64,000 bases of DNA, from contig NZ_MUNE01000251.1 of assembly GCF_002154605.1 (NCBI RefSeq), positions 1-64,000 of the forward strand, read 5' to 3'. Below the pieces are notes generated by a model, which had not been told where the DNA came from, ran no database searches, and worked only from the letters and a program-made list of their open reading frames with translations. This document shows, piece by piece, positions 25,121-34,146 of the stretch. Both the position numbers and the translations under genes were made by a program. Within the stretch, counting starts at the first letter, position 1. The number at the start of each line of letters is the position of its first letter. The stretch comes from Streptomyces milbemycinicus. Lineage in GTDB: Bacteria > Actinomycetota > Actinomycetes > Streptomycetales > Streptomycetaceae.

Positions 25121-28100
25121 GTGATCAGCAGAAGGAACCTCCTCGGCACCGCCACCGCTGCGGGCCCCGCCCTGACGGGCCTGACCGCCCTCGCGGCAAC
25201 CACCGGGAAAGCCGAGGCAGCCGAGCCCGGATACGGCGGGCTCCGGGTCGAGAAGACCACCGTGGAATACGCCGACCGCCCGCTCGGTCTGGACGCCCCG
25301 CACCCTCGCCTCAGCTGGCAGCTCGGCTCGGACCGCCGCAACCAGTCGCAGAGCGCGTACCAGCTGCGCGTCGCGACCTCCCCGGGCCGGATCGGCGCCC
25401 CGGACGTCTGGGACAGCGGCAAGGTGAGCTCCCACCAGTCCGTTCTGGTCCCGTACGACGGCCCGAAGCTGCGCGCCCGGACCCGTTACCACTGGGCCGT
25501 CCGGGTCTGGGACGGCCAGGGCCGGCCCTCGCCCTGGAGCGAGCCCACGTGGTGGGAGACCGGGCTGGGCACCGAGGACGAGGGGGCGGCGAGGTGGGTC
25601 GCCGCGCCGGACACGGTGACCCGGGGCCCCGACCTGGCCAAGGCCGACTGGGTCTGGTACCCCGAGGGCGACCCGGCCTCCAGCGCGCCCGCCGGGACCC
25701 GGTACTTCCGGGGCTCCCTCGACGTGTCCGGAAGTGTGCGGCTCGCCCGTCTGGCGCTGGTCGCCGACGACGGGTTCACCGCATGGGTCAACGGCACCGA
25801 GATCGGGGGGCGCGCTCCCGTTCAGGAGAACTGGCGCCATCCGGTGGTCGTCGATGTCACCGCCCTGCTCCGCGAAGGGGCCAACACCATCGCCGTCGCC
25901 GCGGTCAACGCCTCGTCGAGCCCCGCCGGACTGCTGGGTGTCCTGGAGCTGACGGACACGGACGGTGTCCGTTCCCTCACCACCTCCGCCGCCTGGAAGG
26001 CCACCGACACGGAGCCGTCCGGTGACTGGCACCTGCCCGCATACGACGACGGCGGCTGGGCCGCCGCCAAGGTGCTCGCCCCGTGGGGCGGCGGGCCGTG
26101 GGGCAGGGTGCGGGCGGCGCAGCGGCCCGCCCTGGTGCGCCGCGACTTCCGGCTCGCCGCGAAGCCCGTCGCGCGGGCGCGGCTGTACTCGACGGCACTC
26201 GGGCTGTACGAGGCCGAGATCAACGGCCACCGCGTCGGCCGGGACCAACTCGCCCCCGGCTGGACCGACTACCGCAAGCGCGTCCAGTACCAGACGTACG
26301 ACGTCACCGATCTGCTCCGGCACGGCGCCAACGCCATCGGCGTGATCCTCGCCTCCGGCTGGTACTCCGGCAGCGTCGCGTGGTTCGGGCAGGAGCTGTA
26401 CGGCGAGCGGCCCGCCCTACGGGCGGAGCTCGAGGTCACGTACGCCGACGGCAGCACCGACCGCGTCACCGCCGACACGCACTGGCGCTGCGCCACGGGC
26501 CCGATCCTGACCGCCGACCTGATGGCCGGAGAGGAGTACGACGCCCGGCTGGAAGTGTCCGGCTGGTCCTCTCCCGCGTTCGACGACTCCCTCTGGCAAT
26601 CCGTCGACGTGGTGCCGGCCGACACCACATCCGCCGTGTCCGTGGTGGCCCAGACGGATGCCCCGGTCCGGGTGGCGAGGGAGCTGGCCGCCGTCCGCGT
26701 CACCGAGCCCAAGCCCGGTGTGTACGTCTTCGACCTGGGCCAGAACATGGTGGGCTCGGTGCGGCTGCGGGTCCGTGGCGAGGCCGGGCGGACCGTGCGG
26801 CTGCGCCACGCCGAGGTCCTGGACAAGGACGGCATGCTCTACACCGCCAATCTGCGCACCGCCCAGGCGACCGACTCGTACACCCTGAAGGGCTCGGGGA
26901 CGGAGACGTTCGAACCGCGCTTCACCTTCCACGGCTTCCGCTATGTCGAGGTCACCGGCTATCCCGGCACCCCGGACACAAAGTCCGTCACCGGGCGCGT
27001 CATGCACACCGGAGCCCCCTTCACCATGTCGTTCACGACCGATGTGCCGATGCTCGACCAATTGCACCGCAACATCACCTGGGGCCAGCGGGGCAACTTC
27101 CTGTCCGTCCCCACCGACACTCCGGCCCGCGACGAACGGCTCGGGTGGACCGGGGACATCAATGTGTTCTCCGCCACCGCCGCCTACACCATGGAATCCG
27201 CCCGCTTCCTCGCCAAGTGGCTCCGGGATCTGCGCGACGGGCAGTCCGACGCCGGGGCGTTCCCCGATGTCGCGCCCCGTATCGGCAACCTCGGCGAGGG
27301 CACGGCCGGCTGGGGCGACGCCGGCGTCACCGTGCCGTGGAACCTCTACCAGGCCTACGGGGACCGGCAGATACTGGCGGACAACTTTCCCGCGATGCGG
27401 GCCTGGATCACGTATCTGGAGCAGCACAGCAGCGGCTGTCTACGGCCCGCGGAAGGATACGGCGACTGGCTCAACGTGGCCGACGAGACCCCCAAGGACG
27501 TCATCGCCACCGCGTACTTCGCGCACAGCACACAGCTGGTCGCCAAGGCCGCGAGGGTGCTGGGCCACGACCCCGCGCCGTACGACACGCTGGCCGCGAA
27601 GGTCCGCGAGGCGTTCAACCGGGCGTATGTGTCCGCCGACGGCACCGTCAAGGGCAACACCCAGACGGCTTACGTCCTGGCGCTGTCCATGGACCTGCTG
27701 CCGGACAGCGCGCGAACACCCGCCGCCGAACGGCTCGTCGAGCTGATCCGAAGCAAGGACCGGCATCTGTCCACCGGCTTCCTCGGCACCCCGCGCCTGT
27801 TGCCCACGCTCACCGCCACCGGCCACACCGACGTCGCCTACCAACTGCTGGAACAGCGGACGTTCCCCTCCTGGGGATATCAGATCGACCGGGGCTCGAC
27901 GACGATGTGGGAGCGCTGGGACTCCCTCAGACCTGATGGGAGCTTCCAGGATCCCGGTATGAACTCGTTCAACCACTACGCCTACGGCTCCGTCGGCGAG
28001 TGGATGTACCAGAACATCACCGGCATCGGCATGGGCGAGCCCGGCTTCCGCAGCATCGTCATCCGGCCCCGCCCCGGCGGCGACGTACACGAGGCGAACG

Positions 28101-28336
28101 GGCGCTACGACTCTCTCTACGGCCCGATCACCACACGGTGGACGCGGGCGAATGACGGCGCGTTCACGCTGGACGTGTCCGTGCCGGTCAATACGACCGC
28201 CGAGGTATGGCTGCCGGCCGCCACCTCCCGGGCCGCGTCCGGGATCAGCCACGCCGGGGCGACCTTCCTGCGCCTCGACGATGGCTGCGCCGTCTACGGC
28301 GTGGGCTCCGGCCCGTATCGCTTCACCGCCCCTTGA
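25121..28336 (+). CDS. Tat-exported GH78 alpha-L-rhamnosidase
   Basis: 1071 residues from GTG 25121, preceded by GGGAG. A Tat signal (ISRRNLLGTATAAG...KAEAAEP) precedes the multi-domain GH78 architecture: N-terminal fibronectin-like part, lectin-like domains (WVAAPDTVTRGPDL...; ADTHWRCATGPILTADLMAGEEYDAR), then the (alpha/alpha)6 barrel with catalytic segment PTDTPARDERLGWTGDINVFSATAAYTMESARFL, GSTTMWERWDSLRPDG and FNHYAYGSVGEWMYQNITGI. It releases terminal L-rhamnose from pectin or plant glycosides outside the cell. Probably repressed by a LacI-type protein through the two upstream sites. Confidence 0.9.
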   Translation: MISRRNLLGTATAAGPALTGLTALAATTGKAEAAEPGYGGLRVEKTTVEYADRPLGLDAPHPRLSWQLGSDRRNQSQSAYQLRVATSPGRIGAPDVWDSGKVSSHQSVLVPYDGPKLRARTRYHWAVRVWDGQGRPSPWSEPTWWETGLGTEDEGAARWVAAPDTVTRGPDLAKADWVWYPEGDPASSAPAGTRYFRGSLDVSGSVRLARLALVADDGFTAWVNGTEIGGRAPVQENWRHPVVVDVTALLREGANTIAVAAVNASSSPAGLLGVLELTDTDGVRSLTTSAAWKATDTEPSGDWHLPAYDDGGWAAAKVLAPWGGGPWGRVRAAQRPALVRRDFRLAAKPVARARLYSTALGLYEAEINGHRVGRDQLAPGWTDYRKRVQYQTYDVTDLLRHGANAIGVILASGWYSGSVAWFGQELYGERPALRAELEVTYADGSTDRVTADTHWRCATGPILTADLMAGEEYDARLEVSGWSSPAFDDSLWQSVDVVPADTTSAVSVVAQTDAPVRVARELAAVRVTEPKPGVYVFDLGQNMVGSVRLRVRGEAGRTVRLRHAEVLDKDGMLYTANLRTAQATDSYTLKGSGTETFEPRFTFHGFRYVEVTGYPGTPDTKSVTGRVMHTGAPFTMSFTTDVPMLDQLHRNITWGQRGNFLSVPTDTPARDERLGWTGDINVFSATAAYTMESARFLAKWLRDLRDGQSDAGAFPDVAPRIGNLGEGTAGWGDAGVTVPWNLYQAYGDRQILADNFPAMRAWITYLEQHSSGCLRPAEGYGDWLNVADETPKDVIATAYFAHSTQLVAKAARVLGHDPAPYDTLAAKVREAFNRAYVSADGTVKGNTQTAYVLALSMDLLPDSARTPAAERLVELIRSKDRHLSTGFLGTPRLLPTLTATGHTDVAYQLLEQRTFPSWGYQIDRGSTTMWERWDSLRPDGSFQDPGMNSFNHYAYGSVGEWMYQNITGIGMGEPGFRSIVIRPRPGGDVHEANGRYDSLYGPITTRWTRANDGAFTLDVSVPVNTTAEVWLPAATSRAASGISHAGATFLRLDDGCAVYGVGSGPYRFTAP

Positions 28337-28338
28337 GA

Positions 28339-28381
28339 TGGCGCTCGCCCGGGCAGAGGACGGCGGCCCGGGCGAGCGCCA
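28339..28381. terminator. Strong bidirectional hairpin between GH78 and acyl-CoA dehydrogenase genes
   Basis: A 16-bp perfect GC-rich stem (28339-28354 with 28366-28381) and an 11-base loop lie between two convergent stops. No U-tract, as usual for Streptomyces terminators. Confidence 0.75.
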
Positions 28382-28405
28382 CCTCCGAGAGCGGGCCGAC
28401 GATCC

Positions 28406-29569
28406 TCATTTCAGCCCTCCTCGCTTGACGAGCTGAGCCGCGATCACATTGCGCTGGATCTCGTTGGTGCCCTCACCGACGATCATCAGGGGCGCGTCGC
28501 GGAAGTAACGCTCCACGTCGAACTCGGTGGAGTAGCCGTAACCACCGTGGATACGGACGGCGTTGAGCGCGATCTGCATGGCGGTCTCGGAGGCGAACAG
28601 CTTCGCCATGCCCGCCTCCATGTCCACGCGCCGGCCCGCGTCGGCCTCGCGCGCCGCGTACAGGGTGAGCTGGCGCGCCGCGGTCAGCGAGGTGGCCATG
28701 TCGGCGAGGTAGTTGCCGATCGACTGGTGTTTCCAGATCGGTGTGCCGAACGACTCGCGCTCCTGCGCGTAGGCCAGCGCGTCCTCGAACGCCGCCCGGC
28801 CGACCCCGAGCGCACGGGCGGCGACCTGGAGCCTGCCGGTCTCCAGTCCCTTCATCATCTGGGCGAACCCCTTGCCCTCGACACCTCCCAGCACAGCGTC
28901 GGCCGGTGCCCGGTAACCGTCGAAGGAGAGCTCACAGCTCTCCACACCCTTGTAGCCGAGCTTGGGCAGATCGCGCGAGACCGTCAGACCGGGCCCGTGC
29001 TCGGCCAGCAGGATGGAGATGCCCTGGTGCGCGGGGGTGGCATCGGGGCCGGTCTTGCACAGCAGGGCGATGAGCTGGGAGCGGCGGGAGTTGGTGATCC
29101 AGGTCTTCGAACCGCTGACCACATAGCCGTCCGCCTCCCTGTGGGCGACGGTGCGCATGGCCTGGAGGTCGGAGCCGCCGCCCGGCTCGGTGAGCGCCAT
29201 GGTGGCCCGGATCTCGCCGGTGGCCATCCTCGGCAGGTAGTGGCGTTTCTGCTCCTCGGTGCCGAAGTGCAGCAGCAACTTGGCGACGACGGTGTGGCCG
29301 CCCATCGCGCCCGCCAGGCTCATCCAGCCGCGGGCGAGTTCTTCGGTGATCAGGACGTAGCAGGGGGTGGAGACGGGGGTGCCGCCGTACTCCTCGGGGA
29401 CGGCGAGCCCGAAGATGCCGAGCTGCTTCATCTGCTCGATCAGGGCCTCGGGGTAGGTGTTGGCGTGTTCGAGGGCCTGGACGACCGGTTTCACGTCCTT
29501 GTCGACGAAGTCGCGCACCGTACTGACGATGAACTGCTCGTCCTCGGACAGGATATCGAGGGTGCTCAT
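28406..29569 (-). CDS. Acyl-CoA dehydrogenase
   Basis: 387 residues from ATG 29569 (MSTLDILSEDEQFIVSTVRDFVDKDVKPV). FAD-dependent family signatures: ALTEPGGGSDLQAMRTVAHREADGYVVSGSKTWITNS and the C-terminal IHGGYGYSTEFDVERYFRDAPLMIVGEGTNEIQRNVIA, where E of VGEGT is the likely catalytic base. It oxidises an acyl-CoA at alpha-beta. Within the cluster it could form an unsaturated dicarboxylyl-CoA (for example methylsuccinyl-CoA to mesaconyl-CoA). It lies 44 bases after the CoA-transferase gene on the same strand; a homologue also occurs in the Pseudomonas itaconate operon. Confidence 0.9.
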   Translation of the reverse strand: MSTLDILSEDEQFIVSTVRDFVDKDVKPVVQALEHANTYPEALIEQMKQLGIFGLAVPEEYGGTPVSTPCYVLITEELARGWMSLAGAMGGHTVVAKLLLHFGTEEQKRHYLPRMATGEIRATMALTEPGGGSDLQAMRTVAHREADGYVVSGSKTWITNSRRSQLIALLCKTGPDATPAHQGISILLAEHGPGLTVSRDLPKLGYKGVESCELSFDGYRAPADAVLGGVEGKGFAQMMKGLETGRLQVAARALGVGRAAFEDALAYAQERESFGTPIWKHQSIGNYLADMATSLTAARQLTLYAAREADAGRRVDMEAGMAKLFASETAMQIALNAVRIHGGYGYSTEFDVERYFRDAPLMIVGEGTNEIQRNVIAAQLVKRGGLK

Positions 29570-29613
29570 GCTGTGAGGCTCCTGGAAGACGCGGAGTGTG
29601 CGGACCGGGCGGA

Positions 29614-30798
29614 TCAGATGACGTGCTCGGCCCGGAGGGTGTCGATATCGGCTGCGCTGTGTCCCAGCCCGGCGAGGATCGTGTCGGTGTGCTCGCCGAC
29701 GGCCGGGACCGCGTCCATACGGGGGGTGACCCCGGCGAGGTCCACGGGCGGCAGCAGCGCGGGCACCACGGCCCCCGGGATGCGTACGTCGCGCCAGCGG
29801 CCCCGGGCGTCCAGTACGGGATGGCCGAGGAACTGCTCGACGCTGTTCACCCCCGCGTTGGCGATGCCCGCCGCGTCCAGCAGCTCCATCGCCTCCCCGC
29901 TCGCCAGGGTGCGGAACCGCTCGGCCACGATCGCGTCGAGCTCCTGGCGATGGGCCACCCGGGCCGGTCCGGTGGCGAACCGAGGGTCGTCCACCAGCTC
30001 CGGCCGGTCCAGGAACCGCTCGCACAGCGCGGTCCACTCCCGCTCGTTCTGGACGGAGAAGAGGACTTCCCCGCCGTCGGCGGCCGGATAGGCGCCGTAC
30101 GGGGCGATGGTGGCGTGCCGGGTGCCGAGTCGTGGCGGCTGGGTTCCGCCGTGGCGGGTGTAGTACGCGGGCTGGCTCAGCCACTCGGCCAGCGCCTCGA
30201 ACAGGGACACCTCCACGGGACGGGCGATGCCGCTGGTCGCGCGGGTGAAGAGCGCGGTGAGGATCCCCGAGTACGCGTACATCCCGGCCGCGATGTCGGC
30301 GATCGACACCCCCACCCGGGCGGAGCCGTGTTCGTTGCCGGTGAGCGAGACCAGACCGGTCTGGCACTGCACCAGCAGGTCGTACGCCTTCCGGTCGGCC
30401 CACGGCCCGCTGGTGCCGTAGCCGGAGATGGTGCACGGGATGAGGGTGGGGTGGCGCTCGGTGAGGGCGTCCGCGCCCAGGCCCAGCCGGGTGGCCGCGC
30501 CCGGCGCGAGGTTCTGCACGAACACATCGGCCTCACCCAGCAGCCGCTCCAGGATGTCCCGGCCGCGCGCCGACTTCAGGTCCAGGGTCAGGGATTCCTT
30601 CGACCGGTTGAGCCATACGAAGTAGCTGGACTCGCCGTGCACCGTGGTGTCGTACCGGCGGGCGAAGTCGCCCCCGCCCGGGCGCTCCACCTTGATGACC
30701 CGGGCGCCGAGGTCGGCCAGCTGCCGGGTGGCGAACGGGGCCGCCACCGCCTGCTCGACGCTGACGACGGTGATGCCGGAGAGCGGCGGCTCGGTCAT
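29614..30798 (-). CDS. CaiB/BaiF family (type III) CoA-transferase
   Basis: 394 residues from ATG 30798 (MTEPPLSGITVVSVEQAVAAPFATRQLADLGARVIKVERPGGGDFARRY). The catalytic Asp is expected in KAYDLLVQCQTGLVSLTG, and VSLFEALAEWLSQPAYY is typical. Such enzymes move CoA from succinyl-CoA to a dicarboxylate; the itaconate and mesaconate CoA-transferases belong here. It is divergent from the LysR gene with dyad symmetry between, so likely the regulated first gene of the minus-strand pair. Confidence 0.9.
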   Translation of the reverse strand: MTEPPLSGITVVSVEQAVAAPFATRQLADLGARVIKVERPGGGDFARRYDTTVHGESSYFVWLNRSKESLTLDLKSARGRDILERLLGEADVFVQNLAPGAATRLGLGADALTERHPTLIPCTISGYGTSGPWADRKAYDLLVQCQTGLVSLTGNEHGSARVGVSIADIAAGMYAYSGILTALFTRATSGIARPVEVSLFEALAEWLSQPAYYTRHGGTQPPRLGTRHATIAPYGAYPAADGGEVLFSVQNEREWTALCERFLDRPELVDDPRFATGPARVAHRQELDAIVAERFRTLASGEAMELLDAAGIANAGVNSVEQFLGHPVLDARGRWRDVRIPGAVVPALLPPVDLAGVTPRMDAVPAVGEHTDTILAGLGHSAADIDTLRAEHVI

Positions 30799-30875
30799 GG
30801 GCGACCTCCAGACGGCTGACCAGGACATGCTCCGTGACATGGCCCGTCACACCCGATCCCCGTGTTCCGAGCCCA

Positions 30876-30898
30876 GTGTCATCATGGACACTCATGAT
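30876..30898. promoter_or_regulatory. Overlapping inverted repeats, LysR-type binding site candidate
   Basis: ATCATG-gacact-CATGAT (30881-30898) and GTGTC-atcatg-GACAC (30876-30891) overlap in the 165-base divergent gap. The ATC/GAT ends 12 bases apart fit the T-N11-A type core bound by LysR regulators. Confidence 0.6.
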
Positions 30899-30963
30899 GT
30901 TGTTCGTGAAATAGCAATCTGTGATGCGGCCATGCCGGGTCAGGATGGCAGGGAGCGCGGGCG

Positions 30964-31917
30964 GTGGACGTCAAACAACTCAAGGCACTCGTCACGGTCG
31001 CCGAGGTCGGCAGCGTCACCCGGGCCGCGGAGCTGCTGCATCTGGTGCAGCCCGCGGTCACCCGGCAGATCCGCACCCTGGAGCAGGAGCTGGGCGTCGC
31101 CCTCTTCGAGCGGACCCGGCAGGGCATGCGGCCGACCGGGGCCGGCGCCATCATGGTCGACCGTGCCCGCCGTGCGCTGAATGAGCTGGAGCGCGCCCGT
31201 GTCGAGGTCCAGCCGACCCCGGGCGTGGTGACCGGCATCGTCACCGTGGGCCTGCTCGAGAGCACCACCGAGCTGCTGGCGGAGCCGTTGGTGTCCGCGC
31301 TCGCCCGCGACCATCCCGGGATCGAGCTGCGCCTGATGACGGCGTACTCCGGACACCTCCAGCAGTGGCTGGACGACGGCGACCTGGACCTGACGCTGCT
31401 CTACAACCTGGCCGGCACCCCGTCGCTGAACGTCCGCCCCCTGGTGCGCGAGCATCTGTGGGTGGTCGCGCCCCCGTCCGAGGGGCTGCGCGGCGATCGC
31501 CCCGTCCCCTTCGCGCGGGTCGCCGAGCATCCACTGGTCATGCCCGCGGCCGGACACGCCCTGCGCAGCCTGATCGACGGGGCCGCCGGCCGGGCCGCGG
31601 TCGAGATGGACATCGTCGTGCAGACCAACTCCATGCCGGTGCAGAAACAGCTCGTCCGGGCCGGCCACGGCTGGACCGTCCTGCCGGGGGTGGGCATCGC
31701 CGAGGACGTGGCCGAGGGCACGCTGAGTGCGGCCCCGCTGTGCGACCCCGACGTATGGCGCTCGATCGTCCTGGCCACACCGCGCAACGGGCGGACACCA
31801 CCCGCGGCCGAGGTCGTCGCCCGGGAGCTGGTCCGGCATATCGCCTCGGCCGTACACCAGGGGCGATGGCCCTCTGCCCAGCTGCACGCGCAGATCGACC
31901 GCACCGACGACACATGA
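30964..31917 (+). CDS. LysR-family transcriptional regulator
   Basis: 317 residues from GTG 30964. Winged helix (KQLKALVTVAEVGSVTRAAELLHLVQPAVTRQIRTLEQELGVALFERTRQGMRPTGAG) and a substrate-binding effector domain. It is probably the activator of both divergent arms of the catabolic cluster; the Pseudomonas itaconate operon is likewise controlled by a LysR protein. The inducer would be the substrate or its CoA ester. The hydrolase gene follows after 79 bases. Confidence 0.9.
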   Translation: MDVKQLKALVTVAEVGSVTRAAELLHLVQPAVTRQIRTLEQELGVALFERTRQGMRPTGAGAIMVDRARRALNELERARVEVQPTPGVVTGIVTVGLLESTTELLAEPLVSALARDHPGIELRLMTAYSGHLQQWLDDGDLDLTLLYNLAGTPSLNVRPLVREHLWVVAPPSEGLRGDRPVPFARVAEHPLVMPAAGHALRSLIDGAAGRAAVEMDIVVQTNSMPVQKQLVRAGHGWTVLPGVGIAEDVAEGTLSAAPLCDPDVWRSIVLATPRNGRTPPAAEVVARELVRHIASAVHQGRWPSAQLHAQIDRTDDT

Positions 31918-31996
31918 CGTCCGCGGGTAAGGGAAATGCCCGCCGGACAGCCCGGTGAGAACCGGACAGCTCAACCAGGAAAGGCAAGAAACCCGC

Positions 31997-32821
31997 ATGG
32001 CACCCACCGACAGCCACCAGCCGAACGGCCACGCCCGCGCACTGGACGGCACCCTCCTCGCCTATCAGCGCCAGGGCACCGGACGGCCGCTGGTGCTCCT
32101 GGCGGGCCAGGCGAACAACCACCACTGGTGGGACGGCATACGGGCGGATTTCCACGCCACGCACACCACCCTCACCATGGACTGGCGTGGCACGGGGGAG
32201 AGCGGCAAACCCGATGAGCCCTACTCGACGCAGGGCTTCGCCGACGATCTGATCGCCGTCCTCGACCACCTGGGCATCGACCGCGCGGACCTGTACGGGA
32301 CCTCCATGGGCGGGCGGGTCGCCCAGTGGGTCGCCGCCCGCCACCCGGAGCGGATCCGGCGGCTCGTCCTCGGCTGCACCTCACCCGGCGGACCCCAGGC
32401 GACGGAACGCGACATGGCGGTGCGGCGCTCCCTGGCCCAGGCCGACGCGCGGGCGGCGAGGGAAGCGCTGATCGACCTCATGTACACCCCGGCCTGGCGC
32501 TCCGGACACCCCGGGCCCTATAAGACCCTCGGCGACCCCGCCATGCCGCCGCACGCCCGGCGGCGCCACCTGGTGGCCAGCAATGAGCACGACGCCTGGG
32601 ACGCACTCCCGCTGATCAGCGCACCCACCCTGATCCTGCACGGAGCGGAGGACCGGCTCACCCCCGCCGCGAACGTACCGCTGCTCGCCGCCCGCATCCC
32701 CGGGGCGCGTACCCACATCTTCGAGGGCGCCCGGCACGGATATTTCGAAGAGTGCCGCTCGGCGGCCGGGGCGATCGTGGCGTCGTTCCTGGCGGAGCGG
32801 GAAGGCCCGGACGACGTGTGA
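31997..32821 (+). CDS. Alpha/beta hydrolase
   Basis: 274 residues from ATG 31997, with AGGAAAGG upstream. Complete catalytic residues: nucleophile in YGTSMGGRVAQW, acid in LHGAEDRLTP and His in EGARHGYFEE; oxyanion region LAGQANNHHWWDGI. It resembles the 3-oxoadipate enol-lactonase/BioH-like group. Could open a lactone or hydrolyse a thioester or ester in the dicarboxylate pathway, which is inference from its position between LysR and the decarboxylase. Confidence 0.85.
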   Translation: MAPTDSHQPNGHARALDGTLLAYQRQGTGRPLVLLAGQANNHHWWDGIRADFHATHTTLTMDWRGTGESGKPDEPYSTQGFADDLIAVLDHLGIDRADLYGTSMGGRVAQWVAARHPERIRRLVLGCTSPGGPQATERDMAVRRSLAQADARAAREALIDLMYTPAWRSGHPGPYKTLGDPAMPPHARRRHLVASNEHDAWDALPLISAPTLILHGAEDRLTPAANVPLLAARIPGARTHIFEGARHGYFEECRSAAGAIVASFLAEREGPDDV

Positions 32822-32932
32822 GTCTCATGCCACCACGGCATGTGGCCATCACCGCTTTCTATTGTCCAATCCCAGCCATCAGCGCACATGATGTGGGGCG
32901 ACCGAGCCGACCGAGCAGTGGAGTCGCAGCGG

Positions 32933-33469
32933 ATGACCCAGACCCATGCACCGGCGCCTGCGTGGCAGGAGGCCGTGTTCACCGCCCTGAAGAAGCGCGG
33001 AGTCCAGCAGATCGCCTACGTTCCCGACTCCGGACACTCCCATGTCATCAGGGAGGCCCAGCGGGACCCCGCCATCCACGACGTGGTGCTGACCACCGAG
33101 GAGGAGGGTGTCGCCGTGGTCAGCGGGGCGTGGCTGGGCGGGCAGCGGGCGGTGCTGCTGATGCAGAGCAGCGGCGTGGGCAACTGCGTCAACATGTTCT
33201 CGCTGCCGCAGATGGCCCGGTTCCCCTTTCTGGCGCTGGTGACGATGCGCGGCGAGTACGCCGAGTTCAATCCGTGGCAGGGCCCCATGGGCCGCACCAC
33301 CCAGCAGGCCCTGGAACTCATGGGCATCACCGTCGTACGGGCCGACACCCCGGAGCAGGTCGAGGACACCGTCGAGGCGGCTCTGGACTCGGTGTTCGAG
33401 GCGGGTGAGCGCGTCGCCGTGCTGCTCGGACAGAAGCTGATCGGCCGCAAGAAGTGGGAGCGCCACTGA
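32933..33469 (+). CDS. ThDP-dependent decarboxylase, PYR-domain subunit (sulfopyruvate/phosphonopyruvate decarboxylase alpha-like)
   Basis: 178 residues from ATG 32933. The N-terminal pyrimidine-binding domain alone: VFTALKKRGVQQIAYVPDSGHSHVIREAQ, conserved Glu in VLTTEEEGVAVVSGAWLGGQRAVLLMQSSGVGNCVNMF, ending GQKLIGRKKWERH. Stop and the next start overlap as TGATG, so the two subunits are made together. Split PYR/PP enzymes of this kind are known for sulfopyruvate decarboxylase (ComDE); single-chain relatives act on phosphonopyruvate. No partner genes for coenzyme M or phosphonate metabolism occur here, so a different 2-oxo acid is likely. Confidence 0.85.
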   Translation: MTQTHAPAPAWQEAVFTALKKRGVQQIAYVPDSGHSHVIREAQRDPAIHDVVLTTEEEGVAVVSGAWLGGQRAVLLMQSSGVGNCVNMFSLPQMARFPFLALVTMRGEYAEFNPWQGPMGRTTQQALELMGITVVRADTPEQVEDTVEAALDSVFEAGERVAVLLGQKLIGRKKWERH

Positions 33470-34068
33470 TGACCGCCACCGACACCACTCCACGCCTGGA
33501 GCGGCGCCGCTTCGTCGCCGATCTGATGGCTCGCATCCCCGAGGACACCCTGGTGGTCACCGGCCTCGGATCGCCCGGCTACGACGTGTTCGCGGCCGGC
33601 GACCGCCCCGGCACCTTCTATCTGTGGGGCGCGATGGGCGCCGCCGCCCCGCTCGCCCTCGGCCTCGCTCTGGCCCGGCCCGAGCGCCCCGTACTCGCGG
33701 TCACCGGCGACGGAGAACACCTCATGGGCATCGGTGCGCTGGCCACCATCGGTGCCGAGCTGCCGCCCAACCTCACCCTCGTCATCCTGGACAACGCCCA
33801 CTTCGGCGAGACCGGTATGCAGCCCAGCCACACCGGCCTGGGCACCGACCTCGTCGCCGTCGCCCAGGGCTTCGGCATCCGCGACGCCGTACGGATCGCC
33901 GACCCCGCCCGCACCGAGGACCTGGCCGCCCGCATCCGGGCGCGCGCCGCCACCACCTACGCCCAGGTGCTCATCGACACGGACGAGCCGCCGCGCGCCC
34001 TCCCGCCGCGTGACGCCGTGGCCAACAAGAACTCCTTCCGCGCCACGCTGGGCCTGACCACCTTCTGA
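33469..34068 (+). CDS. ThDP-dependent decarboxylase, PP-domain subunit (beta-like)
   Basis: 199 residues. The ThDP pyrophosphate and Mg-binding motif is visible: VTGDGEHLMGIGALATIGAELPPNLTLVILDNAHFGETG (GDG...N). FYLWGAMGAAAPLALGLALARPERPVLAVTGDGE is the usual lead-in. Coupled to the PYR subunit. Its presence within an itaconate-like cluster is not part of the known pathway and marks this cluster as different. Confidence 0.87.
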   Translation: MTATDTTPRLERRRFVADLMARIPEDTLVVTGLGSPGYDVFAAGDRPGTFYLWGAMGAAAPLALGLALARPERPVLAVTGDGEHLMGIGALATIGAELPPNLTLVILDNAHFGETGMQPSHTGLGTDLVAVAQGFGIRDAVRIADPARTEDLAARIRARAATTYAQVLIDTDEPPRALPPRDAVANKNSFRATLGLTTF

Positions 34069-34146
34069 CCGGACGCGGCCGTGTGCCGCTCACCCACCGG
34101 GCCCCCGCTCACCTGAGGGCCGTTGAGCCGTACGCAAGGACAGAGC

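Noticed and set aside
32804-32932. Stem around ccaccacggcatgtgg before the decarboxylase genes
   Set aside because: Arms are short and imperfect with an AT-richer stretch after them; not distinguishable from chance, so not called as an operator.
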